Source: Aromatoleum buckelii
GTDB taxonomy: Bacteria > Pseudomonadota > Gammaproteobacteria > Burkholderiales > Rhodocyclaceae
Assembly: GCF_012910785.2 (NCBI RefSeq)
Contig: NZ_WTVH02000009.1
Span: 744,001-808,000, forward strand
DNA: 64,000 nucleotides
Direction of reading: 5' to 3'
Shown in pieces: positions 50,376 to 59,613 of this stretch (position 1 is the first letter of the stretch; each line of letters begins with the position of its first letter). The position numbers and the translations under genes are program-made. Below the pieces are notes generated by a model. It had not been told where the DNA came from. It made no database searches and was given only the letters and a program-made list of their open reading frames with translations.

Positions 50376-53132
50376 ATGACGCTTGCCCCCAAGCCGCAGT
50401 CGGTCGCCAAAGTCGCGAGCTACTGCTACAACTGCGTCGCCGGCCCGGACTTCATGACCGTCAAGGTCGTCGACGGCGTCGCGACCGAAATCGAGCCGAA
50501 CTTCGCCGCCGAGGATGTGCATCCGGCGCGCGGGCGCGTGTGCGTGAAAGCCTACGGGCTGGTGCAAAAGACCTACAACCCGCACCGCGTGCTGCAGCCG
50601 ATGAAGCGCACGAACCCGAAGAAGGGGCGCAACGAGGATCCGGGCTTCGTGCCGGTGTCGTGGGACGAGGCGCTCGATCTCGTCGCCGCGAAGCTCACCG
50701 CGACGCGCGAGAAAGGGGTGACGGACGAAGCCGGCCTGCCGCGGCTCGCAGCGAGCTTCGGCCATGGCGGCACGCCGGCGATGTACATGGGTACGTTCCC
50801 GGCCTTTCTTTCCGCGTGGGGTCCGATCGACTTCAGCTTCGGCTCGGGCCAGGGCGTCAAGTGCGTGCACTCCGAGCACCTGTATGGCGAGTTCTGGCAC
50901 CGCGCCTTCACGGTCGCGGCGGACACGCCGCTTGCCGACTACGTGATCTCGATCGGCTCGAACGTCGAAGCCTCCGGCGGCCCGTGCGCGGTCACGCGGC
51001 ACGCCGGAGCGCGCGTGCGCGGCTACAAGCGCGTGCAGGTCGAGCCGCACCTGTCGGTGACCGGCGCCTGTTCCGCTGAATGGGTGCCGATTCGGCCGAA
51101 GACCGACCCGGCGTTCATGTTCGCGCTGATCCACGTGCTGGTGTGCGAACAGGGTCTGGACAAGCTCGACGTGTCGTTCCTGCGTGATCGCACCTCGTCG
51201 CCGTATCTCGTCGGCCCCGATGGCCTGTACCTGCGCGACGCGGCGACCCGCAAACCGCTGCTGTGGGACGAGGCGAGCGGGCGCGCCGTGCCGTTCGATA
51301 CGGCGGGTGCAGTGCCGGCAGTGGCCGGGTGTTTCCCCGTGGCCGGTGCCGTGAGCGTCGACGCCGACGATGCGTGTCGCGAAATGGGCGCGGTCGAAGG
51401 CAGGACCGCGTACACGATGCTCGTCGAGCACATGAAGAAATACACGCCGGAATGGGCGGCAGGCGTGTGCGACGTGCCGGCCCCGACGATCCGGCGCATC
51501 GCCAACGAATACCTCGAAGCCGCGTCGATCGGCGCGACGATCGACATCGACGGCCACACTCTGCCGCTGCGCCCGGTCGCGGTGACGCTCGGCAAGTCGG
51601 TCAACAACGGCTGGGGCGCGTTCGAATGCTGCTGGGCGAGGACGCTGCTGGCGACTCTCGTCGGCGCGCTCGAGAACCCCGGCGGCACGCTCGGCACGAC
51701 GGTGCGGCTGAACCGCCCGCACGATGACCGCCACGTCAGCGTCAAAGCCGGCGAAGACGGCTTCATGGCGCAGAACTTCAACCCGACCGACAAGGAACAC
51801 TGGGTGTCGACGCCGACGGGGCGCAACGCGCACCGCACGCTCGTGCCGATCGTCGGCAACAGCGCTTGGAGCCAGGCGCTGGGCCCGACGCAACTGGCGT
51901 GGATGCACCTGCGCGAAGTGCCGAGCGACTGGTCGATGCCGGTACCGACGCTGCCCGACGTGTGGTTCGTCTATCGCTCGAACCCGGCGATCTCGTTCTG
52001 GGACACGCCGACGCTGGTCGACACGATCGCGACGTTTCCCTTCACGGTGTGCTTCGCCTACACGGTGGACGAGACCAACTGGATGGCCGACGTGCTGCTG
52101 CCCGAGGCGACTGACCTCGAGTCGCTGCAGATGATCAAGGTCGGCGGCACGAAGTTCGTCGAGCAGTTCTGGGAACACCGCGGCGTCGTGCTGCGCCAGC
52201 CCGCGGTGGCGCCGCAGGGCGAGGCGCGCGATTTCACGTGGATCAGCACGGAGCTGGCGAAGCGCACCGGGCTCCTCGAAGGCTACAACGCTGCGCTCAA
52301 CCGCGGTGCCGGGGGCGGGGCACCGCTCAAAGGCGAGCATTACGACCATTCGCTCGACCTGAGCCAGGAGCATGGTGTCGAGCCGATCTGGGACGCGATC
52401 TGCAAGGCTTCGTCGGCAAGCCTGTCGAATGGCGCCGAAACCCACGACCTCGAATGGTTCAAGGAGCACGGCTTCTACACGGTGCCGATGTCGAAGCTCG
52501 ACTGGTACCTCACGCCGACGCTCGAAAAGCACAATCTCCGCTACGAGATGCCGTACCAGGAGCGCCTCTTGCGGATCGGCCGGGAGCTGGGCAACCGGCT
52601 ACACGAGCAGAAGATGCACTGGTGGGACGCGCAGCTCTCCGAATACACGGCGCTGCCCGAGTGGCACGACGTGCCCGGACGCTGGACCGAGCAGCTCGTC
52701 AATGTCGGCGCCAACCCGGACGACTTCCCGCTGTGGCTGCTCGCGACCAAAAGCATGCAGTACCACACCGGCGGCAACGTCTCGATTGCGCTGATGCGTG
52801 AAGTCTCGCAGAACGTGCGCGGCCACACCGGCGTGATCATCAACGCGAAGACGGCGAAGAGCCTCGGCATCGCTGAGGGCGACCGCGTCGAGATCCGCTC
52901 GCACATCGGCGCGACCTACGGCGACGCCGTGCTCGCGCAGGGCGTGCGCCCGGACACGCTCGTGATCCTCGGGCAGTTCGATCACTGGGCGACGCCTTTC
53001 GCCAAGGATTTCGGCATGCCGAGCCTCAACACGATCGCGCCGATGTCGCTCGAATTGACCGATGCGACTGGCTCGGGTTCGGACATCGTGCGCGTTGCGC
53101 TGCGCAAGGTTGCTGCTAAGGAGACTGTATGA
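50376..53132 (+). CDS. padB: Phenylacetyl-CoA:acceptor oxidoreductase molybdopterin subunit
   Basis: Large DMSO-reductase-family subunit of 918 residues that oxidises phenylacetyl-CoA to phenylglyoxylate. The N-terminal cluster region has only three evident cysteines (Cys17, Cys20 and Cys56 in SYCYNC and RVCVKAYG); the usual third ligand position is a proline (residue 24). Molybdopterin-domain motifs FGSGQGVKCVHSEHLYGEFW and the C-terminal GGNVSIALMREVSQNVRGHT are present. No Tat signal, so the enzyme faces the cytoplasm, as expected for a CoA substrate. Start 50376 is preceded by GAGGTGAG; the stop overlaps padC. Confidence 0.92.
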   Translation: MTLAPKPQSVAKVASYCYNCVAGPDFMTVKVVDGVATEIEPNFAAEDVHPARGRVCVKAYGLVQKTYNPHRVLQPMKRTNPKKGRNEDPGFVPVSWDEALDLVAAKLTATREKGVTDEAGLPRLAASFGHGGTPAMYMGTFPAFLSAWGPIDFSFGSGQGVKCVHSEHLYGEFWHRAFTVAADTPLADYVISIGSNVEASGGPCAVTRHAGARVRGYKRVQVEPHLSVTGACSAEWVPIRPKTDPAFMFALIHVLVCEQGLDKLDVSFLRDRTSSPYLVGPDGLYLRDAATRKPLLWDEASGRAVPFDTAGAVPAVAGCFPVAGAVSVDADDACREMGAVEGRTAYTMLVEHMKKYTPEWAAGVCDVPAPTIRRIANEYLEAASIGATIDIDGHTLPLRPVAVTLGKSVNNGWGAFECCWARTLLATLVGALENPGGTLGTTVRLNRPHDDRHVSVKAGEDGFMAQNFNPTDKEHWVSTPTGRNAHRTLVPIVGNSAWSQALGPTQLAWMHLREVPSDWSMPVPTLPDVWFVYRSNPAISFWDTPTLVDTIATFPFTVCFAYTVDETNWMADVLLPEATDLESLQMIKVGGTKFVEQFWEHRGVVLRQPAVAPQGEARDFTWISTELAKRTGLLEGYNAALNRGAGGGAPLKGEHYDHSLDLSQEHGVEPIWDAICKASSASLSNGAETHDLEWFKEHGFYTVPMSKLDWYLTPTLEKHNLRYEMPYQERLLRIGRELGNRLHEQKMHWWDAQLSEYTALPEWHDVPGRWTEQLVNVGANPDDFPLWLLATKSMQYHTGGNVSIALMREVSQNVRGHTGVIINAKTAKSLGIAEGDRVEIRSHIGATYGDAVLAQGVRPDTLVILGQFDHWATPFAKDFGMPSLNTIAPMSLELTDATGSGSDIVRVALRKVAAKETV

Positions 53133-53776
53133 CCCGCTACGTGATGGCCATCGATCTGCGCCGCTGCGTCGGCTGCCAGACCTGTACGGCGGCGTGCAAG
53201 AACGCCAACGCGACGCCGCCGGGCGTGCAGTGGCGCCGCGTGCTCGATATCGAAACGGGCGAATTTCCCGACGTGCGCCGCAGCTTCGTGCCGGTTGCGT
53301 GCATGCACTGCGACGAGCCGCCGTGCGAGGAAGTGTGCCCGACCACGGCGACGAAAAAGCGCGCCGACGGTCTTGTGACCATCGACTACGACACTTGTAT
53401 CGGCTGCGCGAACTGCGTGATGGCCTGTCCGTACGAGGCGCGCTCGATCGTGCACGAGGCGAAGTTCGCCTACGGCGACACGCCGATCAAGTCCGAAGAG
53501 GTGCGCTTCGACCCGGCACGCATCGGGGTGTCGATGAAATGCACGTTCTGCGTCGATCGCATCGACGAGGCGGCGAGGACCGGGCAGGTGCCCGGGCGCG
53601 ACCCCGAAGTCACGCCGGCGTGCGTCAATTCGTGCATCTCGGGAGCGATGAGCTTCGGCGATATCGACGACCCCAACAGCAACGTCAGCCGGCTCTTGGC
53701 CGAGACGCAATCGTTTCGCATGCACGAGGAACTCGGCACGGGCCCCGGCGTGTATTACATCTGGGACAAGGGGTGA
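53129..53776 (+). CDS. padC: Phenylacetyl-CoA:acceptor oxidoreductase iron-sulfur subunit
   Basis: Electron-transfer subunit of 215 residues with four cysteine groups: CVGCQTCTAACKN, CMHCDEPPCEEVCP, CIGCANCVMACPYEA and CTFCVDRI...CVNSC, enough for four [4Fe-4S] clusters as in DmsB/NrfC. It connects PadB to the membrane subunit PadD. Overlaps padB by ATGA and nearly abuts padD. Confidence 0.93.
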   Translation: MTRYVMAIDLRRCVGCQTCTAACKNANATPPGVQWRRVLDIETGEFPDVRRSFVPVACMHCDEPPCEEVCPTTATKKRADGLVTIDYDTCIGCANCVMACPYEARSIVHEAKFAYGDTPIKSEEVRFDPARIGVSMKCTFCVDRIDEAARTGQVPGRDPEVTPACVNSCISGAMSFGDIDDPNSNVSRLLAETQSFRMHEELGTGPGVYYIWDKG

Positions 53777-53784
53777 ACGCCGCG

Positions 53785-54696
53785 ATGAAAGCGAAGACCT
53801 TGAAGGCGGGCGACCGGATCGGGCCGCGCCAGCAGCACAACTGGGACTGGCGCGCGGCGTCGAACTTCATAGCAGGCGGAGCGGGCGGCGGGCTGCTGTT
53901 CTTCGCCGCCCTGGCGAGCCTTGCGGGCATCGACGTTCGCGCCCTGCTGCTCGGCGGGATGGCGCTGATCGGCGCGGGGCTGACCTGCGTGTGGTTCGAG
54001 ATCGGCAAGCCATGGCGGGCGTTGAACGTCTATCGACATCTGGCCACGTCGTGGATGACGCGCGAAGCGGCGGTGGCGCCGCTGGTGTTTGTCTGTGGCG
54101 CACTCGCGCTGCTCACCGGCCATAGCATTTTCGTGCTGCTGACGGGCGTGTTCGGCGCCGCTTTCGTCTATGCCCAGGCGCGGATTCTGTCCGCCGACAA
54201 GGGGATCCCGGCGTGGCGCCACGCGCGCTGCCGGCCGATGCTGGTCGCGACCGGTTTCGCTGAAGGCGCGGCGCTGGTCGCGGTGGCAGCGCCGTTCGTG
54301 ATGACGAGCGCGGCGGGCCAGATCGCAGTCGCCGCCGTGACGCTCGGGCTGCTGCTGATTCGCGTCCTGCTGTGGCGCAGTTATCTCGCCGGCCTGCGTG
54401 CCGACGGGGCGCCGGAAGGTAGCCTGCGTGCGCTGGCGGCGGTCGATGGGCAGTTCCTGAAGTTCGGCAACCTGCTGCCAGCGGCATTGCTGCTGGTTGC
54501 GGCGCTCGGCGCGCCGCTGGCGGGCCTCGCGCTGATTCCGGCCGGACTGATCGCGGTCGGCGGCGGGTGGCTCGTCAAATACACGCTGGTGCGCCGCGCC
54601 GCCTTCACGCAGGGCTTCGCGCTGCCGCACCTCCCGGTGCGCGGGCGCGGTCCGGCCGGCGCCGCGGTGAAACCGGGCTGGGGCGGCGCCAGCTGA
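53785..54696 (+). CDS. padD: Phenylacetyl-CoA:acceptor oxidoreductase membrane anchor
   Basis: NrfD/DmsC-type integral membrane protein of 303 residues with about eight hydrophobic segments and the segment-2/3 loop WFEIGKPWRALNVYRHL typical of the family. It anchors PadBC and passes electrons to the quinone pool. Start ATG 53785 (MKAKTLKAG) is given; a GTG at 53773 overlapping the padC stop is an alternative. Confidence 0.9.
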   Translation: MKAKTLKAGDRIGPRQQHNWDWRAASNFIAGGAGGGLLFFAALASLAGIDVRALLLGGMALIGAGLTCVWFEIGKPWRALNVYRHLATSWMTREAAVAPLVFVCGALALLTGHSIFVLLTGVFGAAFVYAQARILSADKGIPAWRHARCRPMLVATGFAEGAALVAVAAPFVMTSAAGQIAVAAVTLGLLLIRVLLWRSYLAGLRADGAPEGSLRALAAVDGQFLKFGNLLPAALLLVAALGAPLAGLALIPAGLIAVGGGWLVKYTLVRRAAFTQGFALPHLPVRGRGPAGAAVKPGWGGAS

Positions 54697-54785
54697 ACGG
54701 CCGGGGGCTGACCCCCCGCCAACCGAAGCAAACGACAGGGACCGGGCCAGCGAGCCGGGTTCCGCGAGCAGCAGGAGGAGACAAG

Positions 54786-55358
54786 ATGTACGAGGTGCGA
54801 TTCCATGGCCGGGGCGGCCAGGGTTCGGTGCTGGCGTCGGGCATTCTGGCCGCGGCGCTGGTCGAGGAAGGCAAATATGCGGTATCGATCCCGTCGTTCG
54901 GCTTCGAGCGGCGCGGCGCGCCAGTCGTGTCGTTCCTGCGCGCGAGTGAGCGTCCGATCCGCCAGCTCACCAATATCTACAACCCCGACTGCCTGATCTG
55001 CGTCGATCCGACGCTGACCCGCTCGGTCGATATCTTCGCCGGCCTGAAGCCGGGCGGCACGCTCATTCAGGCGACGCACAAGCCGCTCGCGGAGCTCGTG
55101 CTGCCCGACACGGTCGGGCGCGTCGGACTGTGTGACGCGGTGAAAATCGCTCTCGAGGTCTTCCGCCGCCCGATCACCAACACCTTGATGCTCGGCGCGT
55201 TCGCGAAGACGACGGGCGTGGTGTCGCTCGACGCCTTGAAGCGCGCGCTTGAGCACTCGGACTTTCGCGACGCCGGGCTCGCGCAGAATATGACGGCGCT
55301 CGAGCGCGGCTACGCCGAGACGACCGTCCACCAGATCGAAAGGAGGGTCGCCGCATGA
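54786..55358 (+). CDS. padE: Phenylglyoxylate:acceptor oxidoreductase gamma-type subunit
   Basis: Protein of 190 residues of the pyruvate:ferredoxin-oxidoreductase gamma family: FHGRGGQGSVLASGILA at the N-terminus and IPSFGFERRGAPVVSFLR. With PadF, G, H and I it converts phenylglyoxylate, CoA and acceptor to benzoyl-CoA and CO2. Start ATG 54786 follows AGGAGGAGA; the frame is open well upstream but without a ribosome site. Overlaps padF by ATGA. Confidence 0.92.
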   Translation: MYEVRFHGRGGQGSVLASGILAAALVEEGKYAVSIPSFGFERRGAPVVSFLRASERPIRQLTNIYNPDCLICVDPTLTRSVDIFAGLKPGGTLIQATHKPLAELVLPDTVGRVGLCDAVKIALEVFRRPITNTLMLGAFAKTTGVVSLDALKRALEHSDFRDAGLAQNMTALERGYAETTVHQIERRVAA

Positions 55359-55654
55359 GCCGGCATCAAAGCTATCCGCTGTTCAACCTCGAGCAGGCCA
55401 ACGTCCCCGACGACCTGTGCCCGGTCGCGACCGACATCAGCCCGATGCTGCCTGGCGACTGGAGAAGTCAGCGCCCGGTCGTCGACCGCGACAAATGCGT
55501 CAAATGCGCGGTGTGCTGGCTGTACTGCCCGGTGCAGTGCGTCGAGGAGCACGCCGCGTGGTTCGACTTCAACCTCAACACCTGTAAAGGCTGCGGCATC
55601 TGTGCGACCGAGTGCCCGCAGCGCGCGATCACGATGATCGGGGAGGCCCAGTGA
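55355..55654 (+). CDS. padF: Phenylglyoxylate oxidoreductase ferredoxin (delta) subunit
   Basis: Small subunit of 99 residues with two [4Fe-4S] motifs, CVKCAVCWLYCPVQC and CKGCGICATECPQ, matching the delta subunit of 2-oxoacid oxidoreductases. Moves electrons from the TPP-bearing subunit towards PadH. Coupled to padE by ATGA and three bases before the padG start. Confidence 0.93.
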   Translation: MSRHQSYPLFNLEQANVPDDLCPVATDISPMLPGDWRSQRPVVDRDKCVKCAVCWLYCPVQCVEEHAAWFDFNLNTCKGCGICATECPQRAITMIGEAQ

Positions 55655-55656
55655 AC

Positions 55657-56916
55657 ATGAGCACCACCACGCTCGAAAAACCCGCCGTCAGCGCGCCGAA
55701 GAAGCAGAAAGTGATGCTGTGCGAAGGCAACGAAGCGGCCGCGCTGGCCGTCGCGCTCGCGCGCCCCGACATGGTCGCGGTGTATCCGATCACGCCGCAG
55801 TCCTCGCTCGTCGAGCACGTCGCCAGCCTCATCGCCGACGGCAAGATGGACGCCGACATCGTCGACGCCGAGGGCGAACACTCGGTGCTGTCGGTGCTGC
55901 AGGGCGGCGCTCTGGCCGGTGCGCGCACCTACACGGCGACCTGCGGGCCGGGCCTCGCGTTCATGTTCGAGCCGTATTTCCGCACGTCGGGCATGCGCCT
56001 GCCGATCGTGATGTCGATCGTCACGCGCGACGGCATCACGCCGCAGTGCGTGTGGGGCGGGCACCAGGACGCGATGACGGTGCGCGAAGTCGGCTGGGTG
56101 CAGATCTACTGCGAGACGGTGCAGGAAGTGCTCGACACGACAGTCATGGCGTTCAGGATCGCTGAAGACCACGACGTGATGCTGCCGGTGAATATCTGCC
56201 TCGACGGCAATTACCTGTCGTACGGCACGGCGCGCATCGAGCTGCCCGACCAGTCGGACGTCGATGCGTTCATGGGGACGAAGGACGTCAACTGGCACGT
56301 CGCGCTCGACCCGCTCAAGCCGATGGCGGTCGATCCGCTCACCGGAGGCGCGGGCGGCAAGGGGCCGGCGACGTTCGTGCGCTATCGCAAGAGCCAGTGC
56401 CGCGGCATGCAGAACGCGCTGGGCGTGATCGAAGCGGTGCATGCCGAGTGGGCGGAGCGCTTCGGGCGCAGCTACGCGCCGCTCGTAGAGGAGTACCGCT
56501 TGGACGACGCCGACTTCGCGATCATGACGCTCGGCAGCATGACGGGGGCGGCAAAGGACGCGGTCGACGAGGCGCGTGAAGCCGGCAAGAAAGTCGGCCT
56601 CATCAAGATCAAGACGTTCAGCCCGTTCCCGGTCGAGGCGCTGATGCGTGCGCTGTCGAAAGTGCGCGCGCTCGGCGTCGTCGACCGCTCGGTCGGGTTC
56701 CGCTGGAACTGTGGGCCGATGTACCAGGAAGTGCTCGGCGTGCTGTACCGCCTCGCGCGGGAATCGGGCACGGTGCTGCCGGCGATGAGCTTCATCGGCG
56801 GCCTGGCAGGCGCGGACATCACGATTCCACACTTTCACCGCGTCATCGACGCCACCGAGCGGCTGCTCGATGGGCCGGCGCCCACCGAGCCGGTGTGGCT
56901 CAACGAGAATGACTGA
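55657..56916 (+). CDS. padG: Phenylglyoxylate oxidoreductase alpha-type subunit
   Basis: Protein of 419 residues. The family opening MLCEGNEAAALAVALARPDM, the substrate region VYPITPQSS and the domain-2 motif GSMTGAAKDAVDEARE identify the alpha subunit of a 2-oxoacid:acceptor oxidoreductase. Start at 55657 is eleven bases after GGGGAGG. Works with the TPP-binding PadI. Confidence 0.92.
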   Translation: MSTTTLEKPAVSAPKKQKVMLCEGNEAAALAVALARPDMVAVYPITPQSSLVEHVASLIADGKMDADIVDAEGEHSVLSVLQGGALAGARTYTATCGPGLAFMFEPYFRTSGMRLPIVMSIVTRDGITPQCVWGGHQDAMTVREVGWVQIYCETVQEVLDTTVMAFRIAEDHDVMLPVNICLDGNYLSYGTARIELPDQSDVDAFMGTKDVNWHVALDPLKPMAVDPLTGGAGGKGPATFVRYRKSQCRGMQNALGVIEAVHAEWAERFGRSYAPLVEEYRLDDADFAIMTLGSMTGAAKDAVDEAREAGKKVGLIKIKTFSPFPVEALMRALSKVRALGVVDRSVGFRWNCGPMYQEVLGVLYRLARESGTVLPAMSFIGGLAGADITIPHFHRVIDATERLLDGPAPTEPVWLNEND

Positions 56917-56929
56917 GGGCGGCAGAACC

Positions 56930-58195
56930 ATGGAACCAGCGATGGAACAGACCCAATACCTGATCGTCGGCAGCAGCCACGCGGCGCTCGAGGCGATCAG
57001 CGCGATCCGCATGCATGACGCGACCGGCACACTGACGGTGGTGACGCGCGACGCGCACCTGCCGTATTCGCCGACCGTGCTGCCCTATGTCGTGTCCGGA
57101 AAATCCGCGCCCGAGCGGGTATTCCTGCGCGACGACGACTTCTTCGCGCGCAACGCAGTGAGCTACCGGCCGGGCGCCGGGCTCGCCGCGCTGCACGCGG
57201 ACTCGAACACCGCGGAACTTGCCGACGGCACGCGGCTCGGCTACGACAAGCTCTTGCTCGCGACCGGCACCTCCCCCGCGATCCCGCCGATCCCGGGCAT
57301 CGACACCGTGTCCTACCACGTGCTCCGGACGCTCGACGACGCACTCGGGCTGCGCGACGCGATCGCGCAATCGCGCCAGGCAGTGGTGCTCGGCGCAGGG
57401 CTCGTCGGCATGCACGCGGCCGAAAACCTCGTCAAGGCCGGCGCGAGCGTGACTATCGTCGAGATGAGCGACCAGCTCACCGCGGGCTACTTCGACAAAG
57501 TCGCTGCGCAGATGATCGAGCAAGCTTTCACCGACAACGGCGCGAAGATCCTCACCGGCAGCCGCGTTGTGCGCCTCGAGCCGTCACCCGTTGGCGCGCG
57601 CCTGACGCTCGCCAACGGCACGACGCTCGAAGCCGATCTCCTGCTCGTCGCGACCGGCGTCAAGCCGAACCTCGAGTACCTGAACGGCAGCGGCGTCGCG
57701 TTCGACCACGGCATCCTCGTCGACGACACGATGCGCACGAGCGTCGCCAACGTCTGGGCGGCGGGCGACTGCGCGCAGGCGAAGCATTTCTTCTCGCCGA
57801 CGCCGCGTGTCAACGCCATCCTGCCTTCGGCGACCGAGCAGGGACGTCTGGCCGGCATGGCGATGGCGGGCGATGCCGGCATCAAGCCTTACCCGGGCGG
57901 CGTGCCGCTCAACACCTACCACTTCTTCGGCCGGCATGCGATCTCGGTCGGTTCGAGCGAGGCGCCCGAAGGCAGTGAGGTCCTGACCCGCTTCGATGAA
58001 AAAACCGGGCGTTACCTGAAGGCGATCTTCCGCGACGGGCGCCTCGCCGGCATCTTCGGCGTCAATGAATTCTTCGACGGCGGCATCATGTGCCAGCTGA
58101 TTGTGCGGCGCATGGACCTCACGGCAGACAAGGAGCGCCTGGTCGCCGACCCGCTCAAAGTCGGCCGTGAGCTGATGTCGAGGACGTGGCGCTAG
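56930..58195 (+). CDS. padH: Phenylglyoxylate oxidoreductase FAD/NADH subunit
   Basis: Flavoprotein of 421 residues. FAD-binding YLIVGSSHAALEAI near the N-terminus, NAD-binding VVLGAGLVGMHAAENL in the middle, and the second FAD segment NVWAAGDCAQAK identify a pyridine-nucleotide-disulfide-type reductase. It lets this oxidoreductase reduce NAD+ directly, as described for the Azoarcus evansii enzyme. Start is uncertain: ATG 56930 (MEPAMEQT) is given, while 56909 would overlap padG and 56942 would omit four residues. Confidence 0.9.
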   Translation: MEPAMEQTQYLIVGSSHAALEAISAIRMHDATGTLTVVTRDAHLPYSPTVLPYVVSGKSAPERVFLRDDDFFARNAVSYRPGAGLAALHADSNTAELADGTRLGYDKLLLATGTSPAIPPIPGIDTVSYHVLRTLDDALGLRDAIAQSRQAVVLGAGLVGMHAAENLVKAGASVTIVEMSDQLTAGYFDKVAAQMIEQAFTDNGAKILTGSRVVRLEPSPVGARLTLANGTTLEADLLLVATGVKPNLEYLNGSGVAFDHGILVDDTMRTSVANVWAAGDCAQAKHFFSPTPRVNAILPSATEQGRLAGMAMAGDAGIKPYPGGVPLNTYHFFGRHAISVGSSEAPEGSEVLTRFDEKTGRYLKAIFRDGRLAGIFGVNEFFDGGIMCQLIVRRMDLTADKERLVADPLKVGRELMSRTWR

Positions 58196-58218
58196 AAGCG
58201 CCCGATCAAGGAGCAGAT

Positions 58219-59613
58219 ATGGGACGAGCTTACAGCACGATCGCCTTCGACCCCGCCAAGTGCGACGGCTGCGGCGATTGCATGACGGCCTGCGCGCAGG
58301 CCAAGACCGGCACCGATGATTGGGCGCGCTCGCGCATCCAGATCGTCGGCCGAGGTAACGCAACTCAGGACGCAATCAGGGACGCAATTGAGGACGCCAC
58401 TGAAAAAGCGTTCGAGCTGGCGCTGTGCCGCCAGTGCGCCGATCCGAAATGCGTCACCGTGTGTCCGGCAGGCGCCTTGGCCAAGGACGGCGCATCGGGC
58501 GTGATCGGCTGGGACGCTTCGAAATGTGTCGACTGCCTGTTGTGCACGGTCGGCTGTGCGTACGGCGGCATCGCGCTCGACGAAGTCAGCGGCCACGTGT
58601 CGAAGTGCGACACTTGCGATGGCAAGCCGGCGTGCGTGCCGGTGTGCAGCAAGGGCGCGCTGACCTATGTGACGACGGCGAACATCTACAACGAAGTCGG
58701 CGACTGGGAAGACCTCTTCGCGCCGGGGCTTGCGGGCTGCCAAGGCTGCAACACGGAACTCCTGATGCGCCACACGCTGCGCCGCGTCGGCCCCGACACC
58801 GTGCTCGCGACTCCGCCCGGGTGCGTGCCGGGGATGGGCTCGGTCGGCTTCAACGGCACGACCGGCACGAAAGTCCCGGTCTTCCATCCGCTCTTGACGA
58901 ACACCGCGGCGATGCTCGCGGGCGTCAAGCGCCAGTTCAAGAGGATGGGGCGCGACGTGACCGCCTTGGCGATCGCCGGTGACGGCGGGGCGTCCGACGT
59001 CGGCTTCCAGTCGCTGTCGGGAGCCGCCGAGCGCGGCGAGCAGATGCTCTTCATGGTCGTCGACAACGAAGGCTACATGAACACCGGCATGCAGCGCTCG
59101 AGCTGCACGCCGTACGGCGCCTGGACTTCGACGACGCCGATCGGCGCCGGCTGCAGCGCCGGCCAGCCCGCGCAGGGCAAGACGCAGGACGCGAAGAACC
59201 TGCCGCTCTTGATGGTGAATCACCGCTGCGCGTACGTCGCGACCGCGTCGACGGCGTACATGGAAGATCTCTACGCGAAGCTCGATCGCGCGATCGAAGC
59301 GTCGAAAACCGGTTTCGCCTACGTGCATGTCTATTCTCCCTGCACGACCGGCTGGCGCTTTCCGTCCGACCAGAACATGGAAGTCGCGAGGAAAGCCGTC
59401 GAGACCAACTTCGTCATGCTGTGGGAATTCACGCCGAGCGAAGGCCTCAGGTTCAGTCGCTCCGTCGACGACCCCCTGCCGGTCACCGACTACCTCAAGG
59501 CCATGGGACGATTCCGTCACCTGAGCCCGGAGCAGATCGAGCACATCCAGGGGAAGGTCGTGGAAAATTCAAAATTCATCCAACGTTTTTCGGAGCAGGC
59601 CCATGGCGGCTAG
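58219..59613 (+). CDS. padI: Phenylglyoxylate oxidoreductase beta-type TPP subunit with ferredoxin domain
   Basis: Protein of 464 residues. The N-terminal ~165 residues hold four cysteine groups (CDGCGDCMTACAQ, CRQCADPKCVTVCP, CVDCLLCTVGCAYG, CDTCDGKPACVPVC). A TPP-binding domain follows with AGCQGCNTELLMR and GDGGASDVGFQSL plus VVDNEGYMNTG. Fusion of extra clusters to the beta subunit fits an enzyme that feeds NAD+. A three-copy 12-base tandem repeat lies inside the ferredoxin part at 58367-58402. Start follows CAAGGAG. Confidence 0.92.
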   Translation: MGRAYSTIAFDPAKCDGCGDCMTACAQAKTGTDDWARSRIQIVGRGNATQDAIRDAIEDATEKAFELALCRQCADPKCVTVCPAGALAKDGASGVIGWDASKCVDCLLCTVGCAYGGIALDEVSGHVSKCDTCDGKPACVPVCSKGALTYVTTANIYNEVGDWEDLFAPGLAGCQGCNTELLMRHTLRRVGPDTVLATPPGCVPGMGSVGFNGTTGTKVPVFHPLLTNTAAMLAGVKRQFKRMGRDVTALAIAGDGGASDVGFQSLSGAAERGEQMLFMVVDNEGYMNTGMQRSSCTPYGAWTSTTPIGAGCSAGQPAQGKTQDAKNLPLLMVNHRCAYVATASTAYMEDLYAKLDRAIEASKTGFAYVHVYSPCTTGWRFPSDQNMEVARKAVETNFVMLWEFTPSEGLRFSRSVDDPLPVTDYLKAMGRFRHLSPEQIEHIQGKVVENSKFIQRFSEQAHGG

